A DNA stretch of 8,362 bases from Rhodospirillales bacterium (GTDB taxonomy: Bacteria > Pseudomonadota > Alphaproteobacteria > ATCC43930 > CGMCC-115725), in contig JAATGI010000042.1 in the NCBI GenBank assembly GCA_015654725.1, positions 1 through 8,362 on the forward strand. The letters run 5' to 3'. The stretch's first letter is position 1. Each line of letters starts with the position of its first letter. Shown piece after piece: positions 1 to 6,642 of the stretch. A model generated the notes under the pieces. It did no database searches and was not told where the DNA came from. It worked only from the letters and a program-made list of their open reading frames with translations. The translations under genes were made by a program, and so were the position numbers.

Positions 1-659
1 CCGACGCCATCATCAAGGGCCTGTTCCACGGCGTGCCCTACCGTTATCCGATGCTGGCGCCGGGCGAGGCCGGCTATGACCCCGACATCAAGAATTTCAC
101 CTACGATCCGGCCCTGGCCAAGAAACTGCTGGCCGAGGCGGGCTATCCCGACGGCTTCAAGATGCCGCTCTATTATTCCGCGACCTCGTTTTACGGCTTC
201 CGCCAGGCGGCGGAAGCGGTGTCGCTCTATCTCAAGGCGATCGGCATCGAGTGCGAGCTGCATAACCAGGAGGCGGTGCAGGGCCTGCAACTGGCGCGCC
301 GCGCGCAGAGCGACCACAGCATCGAGCTGGTCTCGGTCGGCGCGCTGCCGATCGCGAATACCGGCTTGACCTCGCTCGACATGCTGACCATCGCCTTCCA
401 CTCGACCGCGCCCTCGGTGGTGTCGCATTTCGACGAGGTCGATGGCGGCATCGAAAAGGCGCTCGACGAACGCGATCCGGCGAAGCGCGCGGAGATCATC
501 AAGGGCGTGGTCGACTATCTCTACAATCAGGTCGCGGTCATCAAGCTGTGGGATTCGGTGTCGGTCTACGCCATGAAAAAAGGCGTCGACTACACCCCGA
601 TCGCGCATCGCATGCCGTTCATGCTGCTGAAGAACGTGACGGTGGACGGCAAATCCTGA
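1..659 (+). CDS. ABC transporter substrate-binding protein, family 5 (peptide/nickel type), C-terminal part
   Basis: The gene enters the window already in frame (first full codon at position 3), so only the last 218 residues are visible; the GTG at 33 is internal, not a start. In family-5 proteins (DppA/OppA/NikA-like) this lobe closes over a peptide, opine or similar ligand in the periplasm and delivers it to an ABC permease. The segment YDPALAKKLLAEAGYPDGF is the signature found in this lobe of the SBP_bac_5 family, and the following stretch (YYSATSFYGFRQAAEAVSLYLKAIGIECEL) fits its usual fold. The region KALDERDPAKRAEIIKGVVDYL matches the helix near the C-terminus. The signal peptide lies upstream of the window. 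The stop is only 5 nt before the next start, which suggests co-transcription, although the neighbour has no obvious transport role. The ligand cannot be predicted. Family assignment is secure; substrate is unknown. Confidence 0.88.
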   Translation, partial: DAIIKGLFHGVPYRYPMLAPGEAGYDPDIKNFTYDPALAKKLLAEAGYPDGFKMPLYYSATSFYGFRQAAEAVSLYLKAIGIECELHNQEAVQGLQLARRAQSDHSIELVSVGALPIANTGLTSLDMLTIAFHSTAPSVVSHFDEVDGGIEKALDERDPAKRAEIIKGVVDYLYNQVAVIKLWDSVSVYAMKKGVDYTPIAHRMPFMLLKNVTVDGKS

Positions 660-664
660 GCCGG

Positions 665-1867
665 ATGCCCGCGCCGGGCGGCGCCGTCATTTTCGGCGCG
701 CGGCGCTGGAAGCGCTCGCTGCTGCGGCCTTTTTTTCCGCCCGATGCGCGATTGCGGTTTCGCCGCGCGACCCGGCGCGCCGTGGCCGAAGCAAAGCGGC
801 GCGGCGACCGGCTTTATGTCTGGGCCTCGCGTGAGCCGGACTGGCTTGCCGGCGCCGCCGCCGAAACGGGCCTGACCCTGACACGGATCGAGGACGGCTT
901 TCTCCGCTCGGCCGGGCTGGGCTCGAATTTCGCGCCGCCGCTGTCGCTGGTGTTCGACGATGCCGGCATCTATTTCGATCCCGCGCGCGAAAGCGGCCTC
1001 GAGCGGATACTGAGCGATCCGGAATTTCCGCCGCCGGAACTGCGCGCCGAGGCAGGGCGGTTGCGGGCGCTCATCGTCGAAGGCGGATTGAGCAAGTACA
1101 ATATTTACCGCGCCGCAAATTGCCCCTCCCCCCTTGAGGGGGAGGGGAGAAATATCGCGAGCATGCGAGCGATATTTCAGGTGGGGGGTGGGCTTGGCAC
1201 GGCACCCCCCACCCGCTCGAAGTCTTCGACTTCTGGCGACCTCCCCCTCAAGGGGGGAGGAGAAATAAACACGGCCGCCTGCGCCGGCCGCACCATCCTC
1301 GTGCCCGGCCAAGTCGAGGACGATGCCTCGATCCGGCGCGGCGCGCCGAAGATAAAACGCAATCTCGATCTGCTCGCGGCGGTGAGGGCGGCGGCGCCGG
1401 ACGCGACCATCCTTTATAAGCCGCACCCCGAGATCGAGGCCGGCAACCGGCGTGGCGCCGTCTCGATCAGCGACGCGCGCCGTTACGCCGACCGCGTTCT
1501 CGCCGGTTGGGACGCGGCCTCGGCACTGGCGCTCGCCGACGAGGTCCATACCATGACGTCGCTGATGGGGTTCGAGGCGCTGCTGCGCGGCATTCCGGTC
1601 ACGACCTACGGCCTGCCGTTTTATGCCGGCTTGGGCCTGACCACGGATCGGCTAGCCTGGCCGAGGCAACGCCGCATGGTCGATCTCGACAGTTTGGTCG
1701 CGGCATCTCTCCTGATCTATCCGAATTATCGCATTCCCGACACGACGCATCCGGCCGACGCCTTCGCGGCCGCCGCGTGGCTGGCGCGCCGCCGCACGCC
1801 CGCGCCGGCGAAAGAAATCGCCGCCGTGCGCGCGCGGCGCTGGTTGAGGCTTGCGTTTGGTGCCTGA
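665..1867 (+). CDS. KpsC/LipB-type capsule polysaccharide biosynthesis protein (beta-Kdo transferase family) carrying an in-frame repeat insertion
   Basis: A 400-residue protein of the Capsule_synth family, whose members (KpsC, KpsS, LipB) add beta-Kdo residues to the phospholipid anchor of exported capsules on the cytoplasmic side of the inner membrane. Visible hallmarks are IEDGFLRSAGLG (75-86), PLSLVFDDAGIYFD (92-105), LSKYNI (142-147), ILVPGQVEDDASI (211-223), YKPHPEIEAG (251-260), HTMTSLMGFEALLRG (295-309) and GLPFYAGLGLTTD (316-328, where Trp is more usual after AG). It has one domain rather than the two of E. coli KpsC. The ATG at 665 is chosen because it follows the upstream stop by 5 nt and starts just before homology; its ribosome site is poor. 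Residues about 153-206, between the KYN and VPGQ motifs, are encoded by a GC-rich palindromic repeat and look foreign (PSPLEGEGR, GDLPLKGGGE), yet the frame is kept. Whether the enzyme still works is unknown. Confidence 0.87.
   Translation: MPAPGGAVIFGARRWKRSLLRPFFPPDARLRFRRATRRAVAEAKRRGDRLYVWASREPDWLAGAAAETGLTLTRIEDGFLRSAGLGSNFAPPLSLVFDDAGIYFDPARESGLERILSDPEFPPPELRAEAGRLRALIVEGGLSKYNIYRAANCPSPLEGEGRNIASMRAIFQVGGGLGTAPPTRSKSSTSGDLPLKGGGEINTAACAGRTILVPGQVEDDASIRRGAPKIKRNLDLLAAVRAAAPDATILYKPHPEIEAGNRRGAVSISDARRYADRVLAGWDAASALALADEVHTMTSLMGFEALLRGIPVTTYGLPFYAGLGLTTDRLAWPRQRRMVDLDSLVAASLLIYPNYRIPDTTHPADAFAAAAWLARRRTPAPAKEIAAVRARRWLRLAFGA
1123..1262. repeat. Compound palindromic repeat: two head-to-head units inside the Kdo transferase gene
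   Basis: Position 1125-1144 is the exact reverse complement of 1241-1260 (CTCCCCCTCAAGGGGGGAGG on the right side), so the element has 20-bp perfect terminal inverted repeats, each itself an imperfect hairpin. Nested inside is a second pair, 1180-1190 with 1203-1213 (CACCCCCCACC), around a 12-nt centre. Between the outer and inner arms each half has its own stem: 1150-1158 with 1169-1177 (AAATATCGC) on the left and 1219-1224 with 1228-1233 (GAAGTC) on the right. The whole is thus two inverted copies of one unit. No clear target-site duplication is visible. It has no stop codon in the host gene's frame. This resembles REP/BIME or Rickettsia-type palindromic elements in style; no specific named family is claimed. 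Confidence 0.85.
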
Positions 1868-1889
1868 GACGGGCATCTCTCCGAGGGCA

Positions 1890-2294
1890 ATGATCGGCAA
1901 GCTCAACCATGTCGCGATCGCGGTGCCCAGCGTGACAGCGGCGGCGGCGCTTTATCGCGACAAGCTCGGCGCCAGCGTGTCCGAGCCGGTGCCGCTCCCG
2001 GATCACGGCGTCACCACCGTGTTCGTGACCCTGCCCAACGCCAAGATCGAGCTGGTGGAGCCGCTGGGCGACGCCTCGCCGGTGGCGGCGTTTCTCGCCC
2101 GCAACCCGCAAGGCGGCATGCACCATCTCTGCTACGAGGTCGCCGACATCGCCGCCGCCCGCCACCGGTTGAAGGCCGGCGGCGCGCGCATCCTGGGCGA
2201 TGGCGAGCCCAAGATCGGCGCCCACGGCAAGCCGGTGCTGTTCCTGCATCCGAAGGACATGCTCGGCACGCTCATCGAAATCGAGCAGGCCTGA
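1890..2294 (+). CDS. mce: Methylmalonyl-CoA epimerase
   Basis: A 134-residue protein of the glyoxalase/vicinal-oxygen-chelate superfamily. It interconverts (2S)- and (2R)-methylmalonyl-CoA, the step between propionyl-CoA carboxylase and methylmalonyl-CoA mutase, in the cytoplasm. The start MIGKLNHVAIAVPSV is the typical N-terminus of this family, and the ATG at 1890 is preceded by GAGGG at a sensible distance; an in-frame ATG at 1851 would add 13 non-conserved residues and overlap the upstream gene. Expected metal-binding positions are present: His7, Glu54 in KIELVEP, the His78/His79 pair in GMHHLCYEV, and Glu130 in GTLIEIEQ. Length matches the family (about 130-150). It begins 22 nt after the Kdo transferase and ends 10 nt before the next gene, so it is probably in the same operon, though metabolically unrelated to it. 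Other VOC enzymes are possible but less likely. Confidence 0.92.
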   Translation: MIGKLNHVAIAVPSVTAAAALYRDKLGASVSEPVPLPDHGVTTVFVTLPNAKIELVEPLGDASPVAAFLARNPQGGMHHLCYEVADIAAARHRLKAGGARILGDGEPKIGAHGKPVLFLHPKDMLGTLIEIEQA

Positions 2295-2304
2295 GGGAAC
2301 GGTC

Positions 2305-3306
2305 ATGCGTCTGTTGGTGACCGGATCGGCCGGCTTTGTTGGCTTTAGCCTGGCGCGCAAGCTGCTCGCGGCCGGCCACACGGTCTGCGGCATCGACGGC
2401 ATGACGCCCTATTACGACGTGGCACTCAAGGAGCGGCGCCACGACCTGCTGCGGCGGCACCATAATTTCACCGCGCATCGGCTGATGCTGGAGGATGGCG
2501 AGGCGCTCGACGAAGCCGCGGCGGCAGCCGAGCCGGAGATCGTGTTTCATCTCGCGGCGCAAGCCGGCGTGCGCTATAGCCTCGATCATCCGCGCGCCTA
2601 TATCGATTCGAACGTCGTCGGCAGCTTCAACGTCATCGAGTTCTGCCGCCGTCATCCGGTCCGGCATTTGCTGATCGCATCGACCAGCTCGGTCTACGGC
2701 GCCAATGCCCGCCTGCCCTTCGCCGAGACCGATCCGACCGACACGCCGCTGACGATCTACGCCGCCTCGAAAAAAGCGGCCGAGGCGATGGCGCATGGCT
2801 ATGCCCATCTCTGGAACATTCCGACCACGGTGTTTCGGCTCTTCACCGTCTACGGCCCCTGGGGACGGCCCGACATGGCCTTGTTCAAGTTCGTGAAAGC
2901 CATGCTCGCGGGCGAGCTGGTCGAGATTTATAACCACGGCGAGATGGAGCGCGATTTCACCTATATCGACGACGCCGCCCTGAGCATCGAGCGGCTCATG
3001 GACAAGGTGCCGGTCGCGGGCCGACCGGTCGGCGACATGGATTCGCTAAGTCCGGTGGCGCCGTTCCGCGTCGTCAATGTCGGCGGCGGCGCGCCGGTGA
3101 AGCTCATGGATTTCGTCGCCGCGATCGAGAAGGCGCTCGGCATCGCGGCGAAGCGCCACTACATCGATATGCAGGCGGGCGACGTGCCGAACACGCGCGC
3201 ATCCTCGGCGCTGCTCGAGGCGCTGATCGGCTTTCGCCCCGCCACGCCGATCGCCACGGGCATCGCCGATTTCGTCGCCTGGTATCGCGAGTATCACAAA
3301 ATCTGA
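2305..3306 (+). CDS. UDP-glucuronate 4-epimerase-like NAD-dependent epimerase/dehydratase (LpsL type)
   Basis: A 333-residue extended short-chain dehydrogenase. Members of this group turn UDP-glucuronate into UDP-galacturonate, used for lipopolysaccharide, capsule and exopolysaccharide, by NAD-dependent oxidation and reduction at C4 in the cytoplasm. The nucleotide-binding motif is TGSAGFVG (6-13), followed by the typical DGMTPYYD loop (31-38). The active site shows STSSVYG (126-132) and the YxxxK pair Tyr152/Lys156. The run RLFTVYGPWGRPDMALFKF (178-196) and NHGEMERDFTYIDD (210-223) are highly characteristic of UDP-glucuronate 4-epimerases as opposed to GalE. ATG 2305 is chosen because MRLLVTGSAG begins the Rossmann fold; a GAGGG overlapping the mce stop serves as ribosome site, suggesting coupling. 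Length is normal for the family. Partnership with the Kdo transferase in surface polysaccharide synthesis is inference. Confidence 0.88.
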   Translation: MRLLVTGSAGFVGFSLARKLLAAGHTVCGIDGMTPYYDVALKERRHDLLRRHHNFTAHRLMLEDGEALDEAAAAAEPEIVFHLAAQAGVRYSLDHPRAYIDSNVVGSFNVIEFCRRHPVRHLLIASTSSVYGANARLPFAETDPTDTPLTIYAASKKAAEAMAHGYAHLWNIPTTVFRLFTVYGPWGRPDMALFKFVKAMLAGELVEIYNHGEMERDFTYIDDAALSIERLMDKVPVAGRPVGDMDSLSPVAPFRVVNVGGGAPVKLMDFVAAIEKALGIAAKRHYIDMQAGDVPNTRASSALLEALIGFRPATPIATGIADFVAWYREYHKI

Positions 3307-3323
3307 CCGCGGGAGGCTGAACC

Positions 3324-4037
3324 ATGCGCTACGAGCTTTATTATTGGCCGGGGATCCAGGGGCGCGGCGAATTCGTGCGCCTGGCGCTCGAGGAAGCGGG
3401 CGCCGATTACGACGATGTCGCGCGCGGCCCCAAGGGCATGACGACGATGATGGCCGTGCTCGCCGGCGACGGCGCCACGCCGCCTTTCGCGCCGCCGATC
3501 CTCAAGGCCGGCAAGCTGCTGATCGCGCAGACCGCGAACATTTTGTCGTATCTGGGCGACCGCCACGGCCTGGCGCCCGCGACCGAAGCCGGGCGGCTAT
3601 GGGCAAATCAGCTGCAACTCACGGTGACGGATTTCGTAAAGGAAATTCACGACACCCATCATCCGCTCGGCGCGGGGCTTTATTACGAGGACCAGAAGCC
3701 GGAAGCGAAGCGCTACACCGCGCAATTCCTGGCGGCGCGCCTGCCGAAATATCTCGGCTATTTCGAGCGCGTGCTGGAACAGAACCCGCGCGGCGACAAA
3801 TTTCTCGTCGGCGGCAAGCTCACCTATCCCGACCTATCGGTGTTTCAGCTCGTGGAGGGTTCGCGTTACGCCCTGCCGCGCGGCATGGCGAAGGCCGAGA
3901 AAAAGCTGCCGCGCGTGGTGGCGCTTCACGACCGGGTCGCGGCGCGCCCGCGCGTCGCCAAGTATCTGGCCTCGCCGCGCCGGATTCCCTTCAACGAGTC
4001 CGGCATCTTCCGCCACTATCCCGAATTGGAGGAGTAG
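3324..4037 (+). CDS. Glutathione S-transferase family protein (sigma/pi-like)
   Basis: A 237-residue cytoplasmic protein with an N-terminal thioredoxin-like GST domain (about 1-82) and a helical C-terminal domain (about 90-215). GSTs conjugate glutathione to electrophiles or reduce peroxides. Tyr6/Tyr7 in YELYYWPGIQGRGEFVRLAL sits where alpha, pi and sigma class enzymes have the catalytic Tyr. PPIL (58-61) supplies the cis-proline, and AQTANILSYLG (68-78) occupies the place of the gamma-glutamyl-binding Q-S motif, with Thr for Ser. LTYPDLSVFQLVEG (166-179) holds the conserved Asp of the C-terminal domain. A strong GGGAGG lies 7 nt before the ATG, and the gap to the upstream epimerase is 17 nt, so it is probably the last gene of the run. 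The tail after 215 (RRIPFNESGIFRHYPELEE) is longer than in typical GSTs. Substrate is unknown. Confidence 0.9.
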   Translation: MRYELYYWPGIQGRGEFVRLALEEAGADYDDVARGPKGMTTMMAVLAGDGATPPFAPPILKAGKLLIAQTANILSYLGDRHGLAPATEAGRLWANQLQLTVTDFVKEIHDTHHPLGAGLYYEDQKPEAKRYTAQFLAARLPKYLGYFERVLEQNPRGDKFLVGGKLTYPDLSVFQLVEGSRYALPRGMAKAEKKLPRVVALHDRVAARPRVAKYLASPRRIPFNESGIFRHYPELEE

Positions 4038-4067
4038 GCGCACTTCTTGTTCGATCGAATGTGTTCG

Positions 4068-4092
4068 CCCCTCCCCCATTGAGGGGGAGGGG
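4068..4092. terminator. Hairpin between convergent GST and phaZ genes, possible bidirectional terminator
   Basis: CCCCTCCCCC (4068-4077) pairs perfectly with GGGGGAGGGG (4083-4092) around a 5-nt loop. It lies 30 nt after the GST stop and 4 nt after the phaZ stop on the other strand, a natural place for a shared terminator, but neither side has a U-tract. The sequence is nearly the same as the terminal hairpins of the repeat at 1123-1262, so it may be a solo half-element instead, or both. Confidence 0.55.
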
Positions 4093-4096
4093 TAAA

Positions 4097-5314
4097 TCAT
4101 TCGTGTGAGTGAATGAAATCGCGGACCCGGGGATAAATCTGGCCGGACCAGCGCTTGCCGCTGAACACGCCGTAATGGCCGACGCCGGTCTGGACGTGAT
4201 GCTCCTTCATATAGGGCCGGATGCCGGGGCAGAGATCGTGCGCCGCGAGCGTTTGGCCGACGGCGCAAATATCGTCGCGCTCGCCCTCGACGGTGAAGAG
4301 CGCGGTGCGGCGGATGGCGCGCGGCTCGATCTTCTGGCCGCGATATTCGAGCGTGCCCAGCGGCAGTTCGTGCTCCTGAAACACCTTGCGCACGGTTTCG
4401 ATATAGAACTCCGCCGGCAAATCCATCACCGCCAGATATTCGTCGTAAAAGGTTCGGATCGTCTCGGCCTTGTCGATCTCGCCGTTGGCGAGATGCTTGT
4501 AGAGCTCCTGGAAGGATTTGAGATGGCGGTCGAGATTCATGCTCAAGAATCCCGTCAATTGCAGGAAGCCCGGATAGACGCGGCGGAAGGCGCCGGCGAA
4601 ACGAAACGGCACGAACCCGATCAAGTTCCGCTCGAACCAGTCGATCGGCCGCTTGGTGGCGAAATCATTGACCTTGGTCGGGTTGATGCGGGTGTCGATC
4701 GGCCCGGCCATCAGGGTCATGCTGGCGGGCTGCGCCGGATTGCCGGACTGCGCCATCAACGCCGCCGCCGACAGCGCCGGCACCGAGGGCTGGCAGATCG
4801 CGACCATGTGCGCGCCGGGGCCGATCTTTTCCAGAAACCGGATCAGATGCTCGGTATAGTCGTCGAGGCCGAAACGGCCGTCGCGAAGCGGCACGTCGCG
4901 CGCATTGTGCCAGTCCGTCACATAGACATCGTGGTCGGGCAACATGGTGCGGATGGTTTCGCGCAACAGAGTGGCGAAATGGCCTGAAAGCGGCGCGACA
5001 AGCAGCACCCTCGGCTGCGCCGTGGCGATATCCTTGCGGAACCGCAACAGGGTGCAAAACGGGGTCGTGTCAGCGATTTCCTCGGTGACGCGCGCTTCGT
5101 GGCCGCCGGTCGCGATCCATTCGATGCCATAGTCCGGGCGGCGATGCGACAAGCCGATCCGCGACACGATCTCATAGGCCGCCGCCAAGGGACGGATCGC
5201 GCCGTCGCCGAACGTGTCCGAACGCAAATCCGCGAGCCGGTCGACCGCCACCCGCGCCATCGCCCGAACCGGCTCGACCGCGTCACTATGCGCCTGATAG
5301 ATTTGATATATCAT
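4097..5314 (-). CDS. phaZ: Intracellular polyhydroxyalkanoate (PHB) depolymerase
   Basis: A 405-residue alpha/beta-hydrolase that breaks stored poly(3-hydroxybutyrate) granules into 3-hydroxybutyrate or its CoA ester in the cytoplasm. The catalytic Cys174 lies in AICQPSVPALSA, the family's cysteine version of the lipase box. VEGERDDICAVGQT (342-354) supplies the acidic residue (Asp347 or Asp348), and GVGHYGVFSG (377-386) the His380; these agree in spacing with the Cys-Asp-His triad known for the Ralstonia PhaZ1 family. There is no signal peptide, which fits the intracellular type. The ATG at 5314 (MIYQIYQAH) is preferred because the family starts this way and GGAGG lies 12 nt upstream; an extension to 5356 would add 14 unrelated residues. 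Upstream, TTGGGC and TATTGC spaced by 17 nt (5369-5341) form a weak possible promoter. The gene is convergent with the first GST and divergent from the second. Confidence 0.95.
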   Translation of the reverse strand: MIYQIYQAHSDAVEPVRAMARVAVDRLADLRSDTFGDGAIRPLAAAYEIVSRIGLSHRRPDYGIEWIATGGHEARVTEEIADTTPFCTLLRFRKDIATAQPRVLLVAPLSGHFATLLRETIRTMLPDHDVYVTDWHNARDVPLRDGRFGLDDYTEHLIRFLEKIGPGAHMVAICQPSVPALSAAALMAQSGNPAQPASMTLMAGPIDTRINPTKVNDFATKRPIDWFERNLIGFVPFRFAGAFRRVYPGFLQLTGFLSMNLDRHLKSFQELYKHLANGEIDKAETIRTFYDEYLAVMDLPAEFYIETVRKVFQEHELPLGTLEYRGQKIEPRAIRRTALFTVEGERDDICAVGQTLAAHDLCPGIRPYMKEHHVQTGVGHYGVFSGKRWSGQIYPRVRDFIHSHE

Positions 5315-5369
5315 TCGGCCGGTGGTCCTCCGCTGGCGATGCAATAGGCACGCCACGCGATCCGCCCAA

Positions 5370-5387
5370 TTGGCATACGGCTTGCTT
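5370..5387 (+). promoter_or_regulatory. Candidate sigma-54 (-24/-12) promoter upstream of the second GST
   Basis: TTGGCATACGGCTTGCTT fits the sigma-54 pattern YTGGCAC-N5-TTGCW closely: the GG (5372-5373) and GC (5384-5385) are spaced as required, and only the base after TGGCA differs among the core positions. By the usual geometry transcription would begin near 5397, two bases before the ATG at 5399. The 8-bp palindrome CCAATTGG (5366-5373) overlaps it. No activator site was identified, so a chance match is possible. Confidence 0.35.
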
Positions 5388-5398
5388 GGATTTTGAGC

Positions 5399-6052
5399 AT
5401 GGCAAAAGCGATCCTGACCCTCAGCAGCAAAAATTATTCCTCGTGGTGTTTGCGGGGTTGGCTGATGGCCAAATTCTCCGACCTCGATTTCGAGGAAAAG
5501 ATCGTGCCGCCCGACGATCCCGCGGCGCGCGCCGAAATCCTACTGTTATCGTCGTCCTTCCTGGTGCCGTCGCTGATTCATGACGGCGTCGCGATCTGGG
5601 ACACGATGGCGATCGGGGAATATCTGAACGAGATCAAGCCCGCCGCGCACCTGCTGCCGCCCGACCCCGAGGGGCGCGCGCATTGCCGCTCGATTTGCGG
5701 CGAGATGCATTCGGGCTTCAGTTCGTTGCGCTCGGCCCTGCCGATGAATCTCAAAGGCCACTTTCCCGGCTTCAAGGTATGGAATCGGGCGCAGGCCGAT
5801 ATCGAGCGGGTAACGCAAATCTGGCGCGACTGCCTCGACCGCTATGGCGGTCCCTATCTATTCGGCAAGCGAACCTTGGCCGATGCCATGTACGCGCCGG
5901 TCGCGACCCGCTTCCTCACTTACGACGTGAAGCTCGATCGCGAATGCGCCGGCTATTGCGACACCATCATGGCGATGCCGGAAATGATCGAGTGGGTGAC
6001 GGCGGCCAAGCTGGAGCCGGAAGAGATCGAGGAACTCGAAGCCGAGTTTTAG
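5399..6052 (+). CDS. Glutathione S-transferase family protein (Ser-type, zeta/MaiA-like)
   Basis: A 217-residue GST unlike the first one in the window. The N-terminus LTLSSKNYSSWCLRGWL (6-22) holds the Ser14/Ser15 pair where zeta and related classes have catalytic Ser. LVPSLIHDG (56-63) carries the cis-Pro57 and substrate loop, and WDTMAIGEYL (67-76) replaces the common E-S-x-A-I glutathione motif with Asp-Thr. TLADAMYAPVATRF (159-172) is the typical C-terminal domain core with the helix-capping Asp162. The acidic tail (EPEEIEELEAEF) is unremarkable for the group. ATG 5399 is chosen because homology begins at once; an in-frame TTG at 5393 adds only two residues. No ribosome-binding sequence precedes it, which fits a leaderless or nearly leaderless mRNA. 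It is divergent from phaZ by 84 bp. Substrate is unknown; a true maleylacetoacetate isomerase role is not supported by neighbours. Confidence 0.88.
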   Translation: MAKAILTLSSKNYSSWCLRGWLMAKFSDLDFEEKIVPPDDPAARAEILLLSSSFLVPSLIHDGVAIWDTMAIGEYLNEIKPAAHLLPPDPEGRAHCRSICGEMHSGFSSLRSALPMNLKGHFPGFKVWNRAQADIERVTQIWRDCLDRYGGPYLFGKRTLADAMYAPVATRFLTYDVKLDRECAGYCDTIMAMPEMIEWVTAAKLEPEEIEELEAEF

Positions 6053-6213
6053 CGCCACAGCGCGCATTCCGCTCAACCCTTGGGCAGCGCCCGCCTAAAG
6101 GAAAGGCAGCGCATGCCCCGGCTGGGGCATCGAACCCGTCATTTACCGATCCGCGCCATGGTCCGGCTTTTGCACGGTTCTGGCGGTTTTTGGCGCGGCC
6201 AAGGAGGGTCGAT
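6053..6213. other. Intergenic spacer between GST and cupin genes
   Basis: No convincing gene is seen here. One 7-bp hairpin, ATGCCCC (6113-6119) with GGGGCAT (6124-6130) and a GGCT loop, lies about 60 nt after the GST stop and has no U-tract, so it is at best a weak terminator. A strong ribosome site AAGGAGGG (6201-6208) marks the right edge and belongs to the cupin gene. Confidence 0.5.
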
Positions 6214-6642
6214 ATGACGGTGATGCTCGACACCAAGATGAAATTTTCGCACGTCAAGCCCGGCGACACGGAATTCAAGTCCGGCGGCTTGCGGGACTTT
6301 TTCTCCTACCGCGATCTCGGCATCGTCGACGCCACCGGCGGCAAGGTGATCGCGCAGCTGGTTCGCGCCGAACGCGCGCCCGAGGAAGGCACCGGCTGGC
6401 ACCGGCATGTGCTCGATTTCCATATCGTCGTCATGCTCAAGGGCTGGGCGCGGTTCATGTATGAGGACGAGGAACATCTCGTCGAAGCCGGCGACGTGGT
6501 GCATCAGCGCCCCGGCATCGTCCATTTCCTGTTCGATTATTCGCCGGACATGGAATATCTCGAAATCGCGGCGCCCGCCGATTTCGCGACCGTGGAAATG
6601 CCCGGCCCCGCGCCGGTGCCGCCGCCGAAACCGTGGAAGTGA
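6214..6642 (+). CDS. Single-domain cupin protein
   Basis: A 142-residue small beta-barrel protein. Cupin motif 1 is seen as GTGWHRHVLDFHIVVMLKG (59-77) with His63 and His65, and motif 2 as GDVVHQRPGIVHFLFDYS (93-110) with His104. In the classical 3-His/1-Glu metal site motif 1 continues HxH-x3/4-E; here that place is taken by Phe69/His70, so the site may be all-histidine or altered. The protein ends with a proline-rich tail (PGPAPVPPPKPWK). The ATG at 6214 follows a near-perfect AAGGAGGG by 5 nt, which makes the start secure and predicts strong translation. Function cannot be named: small stand-alone cupins include dioxygenases, isomerases and sugar- or stress-related binding proteins. The gene is preceded by a 161-bp spacer and followed directly by hairpin repeats, so it is probably its own transcription unit. 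Confidence 0.85.
   Translation: MTVMLDTKMKFSHVKPGDTEFKSGGLRDFFSYRDLGIVDATGGKVIAQLVRAERAPEEGTGWHRHVLDFHIVVMLKGWARFMYEDEEHLVEAGDVVHQRPGIVHFLFDYSPDMEYLEIAAPADFATVEMPGPAPVPPPKPWK

Noticed and set aside
1123..1262. Considered as a sign that the Kdo transferase is a pseudogene
   Set aside because: The frame stays open and all motifs on both sides are intact, so it is reported as an insertion, with loss of function left open.
590..1549. Minus-strand open frame of 319 codons opposite the Kdo transferase, running through the repeat
   Set aside because: The plus strand has all family motifs; the minus frame has none and contains only the repeat's translated form (SSPLEGEVARSRR).
2272..2937. Minus-strand open frame of 221 codons opposite the epimerase
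   Set aside because: Antisense shadow of a clear SDR gene; no domain seen.
4109..4987. Plus-strand open frame of 292 codons opposite phaZ
   Set aside because: It is the antisense of a well-recognised gene in GC-rich DNA, with Arg/Gly/Ala-rich composition and no recognisable domain.
6125..6137. On the minus strand GGGTTCGATGCCC looks like a tRNA T-arm
   Set aside because: No acceptor stem, anticodon arm or D-arm could be laid out at the proper distances, so it is not called a tRNA.
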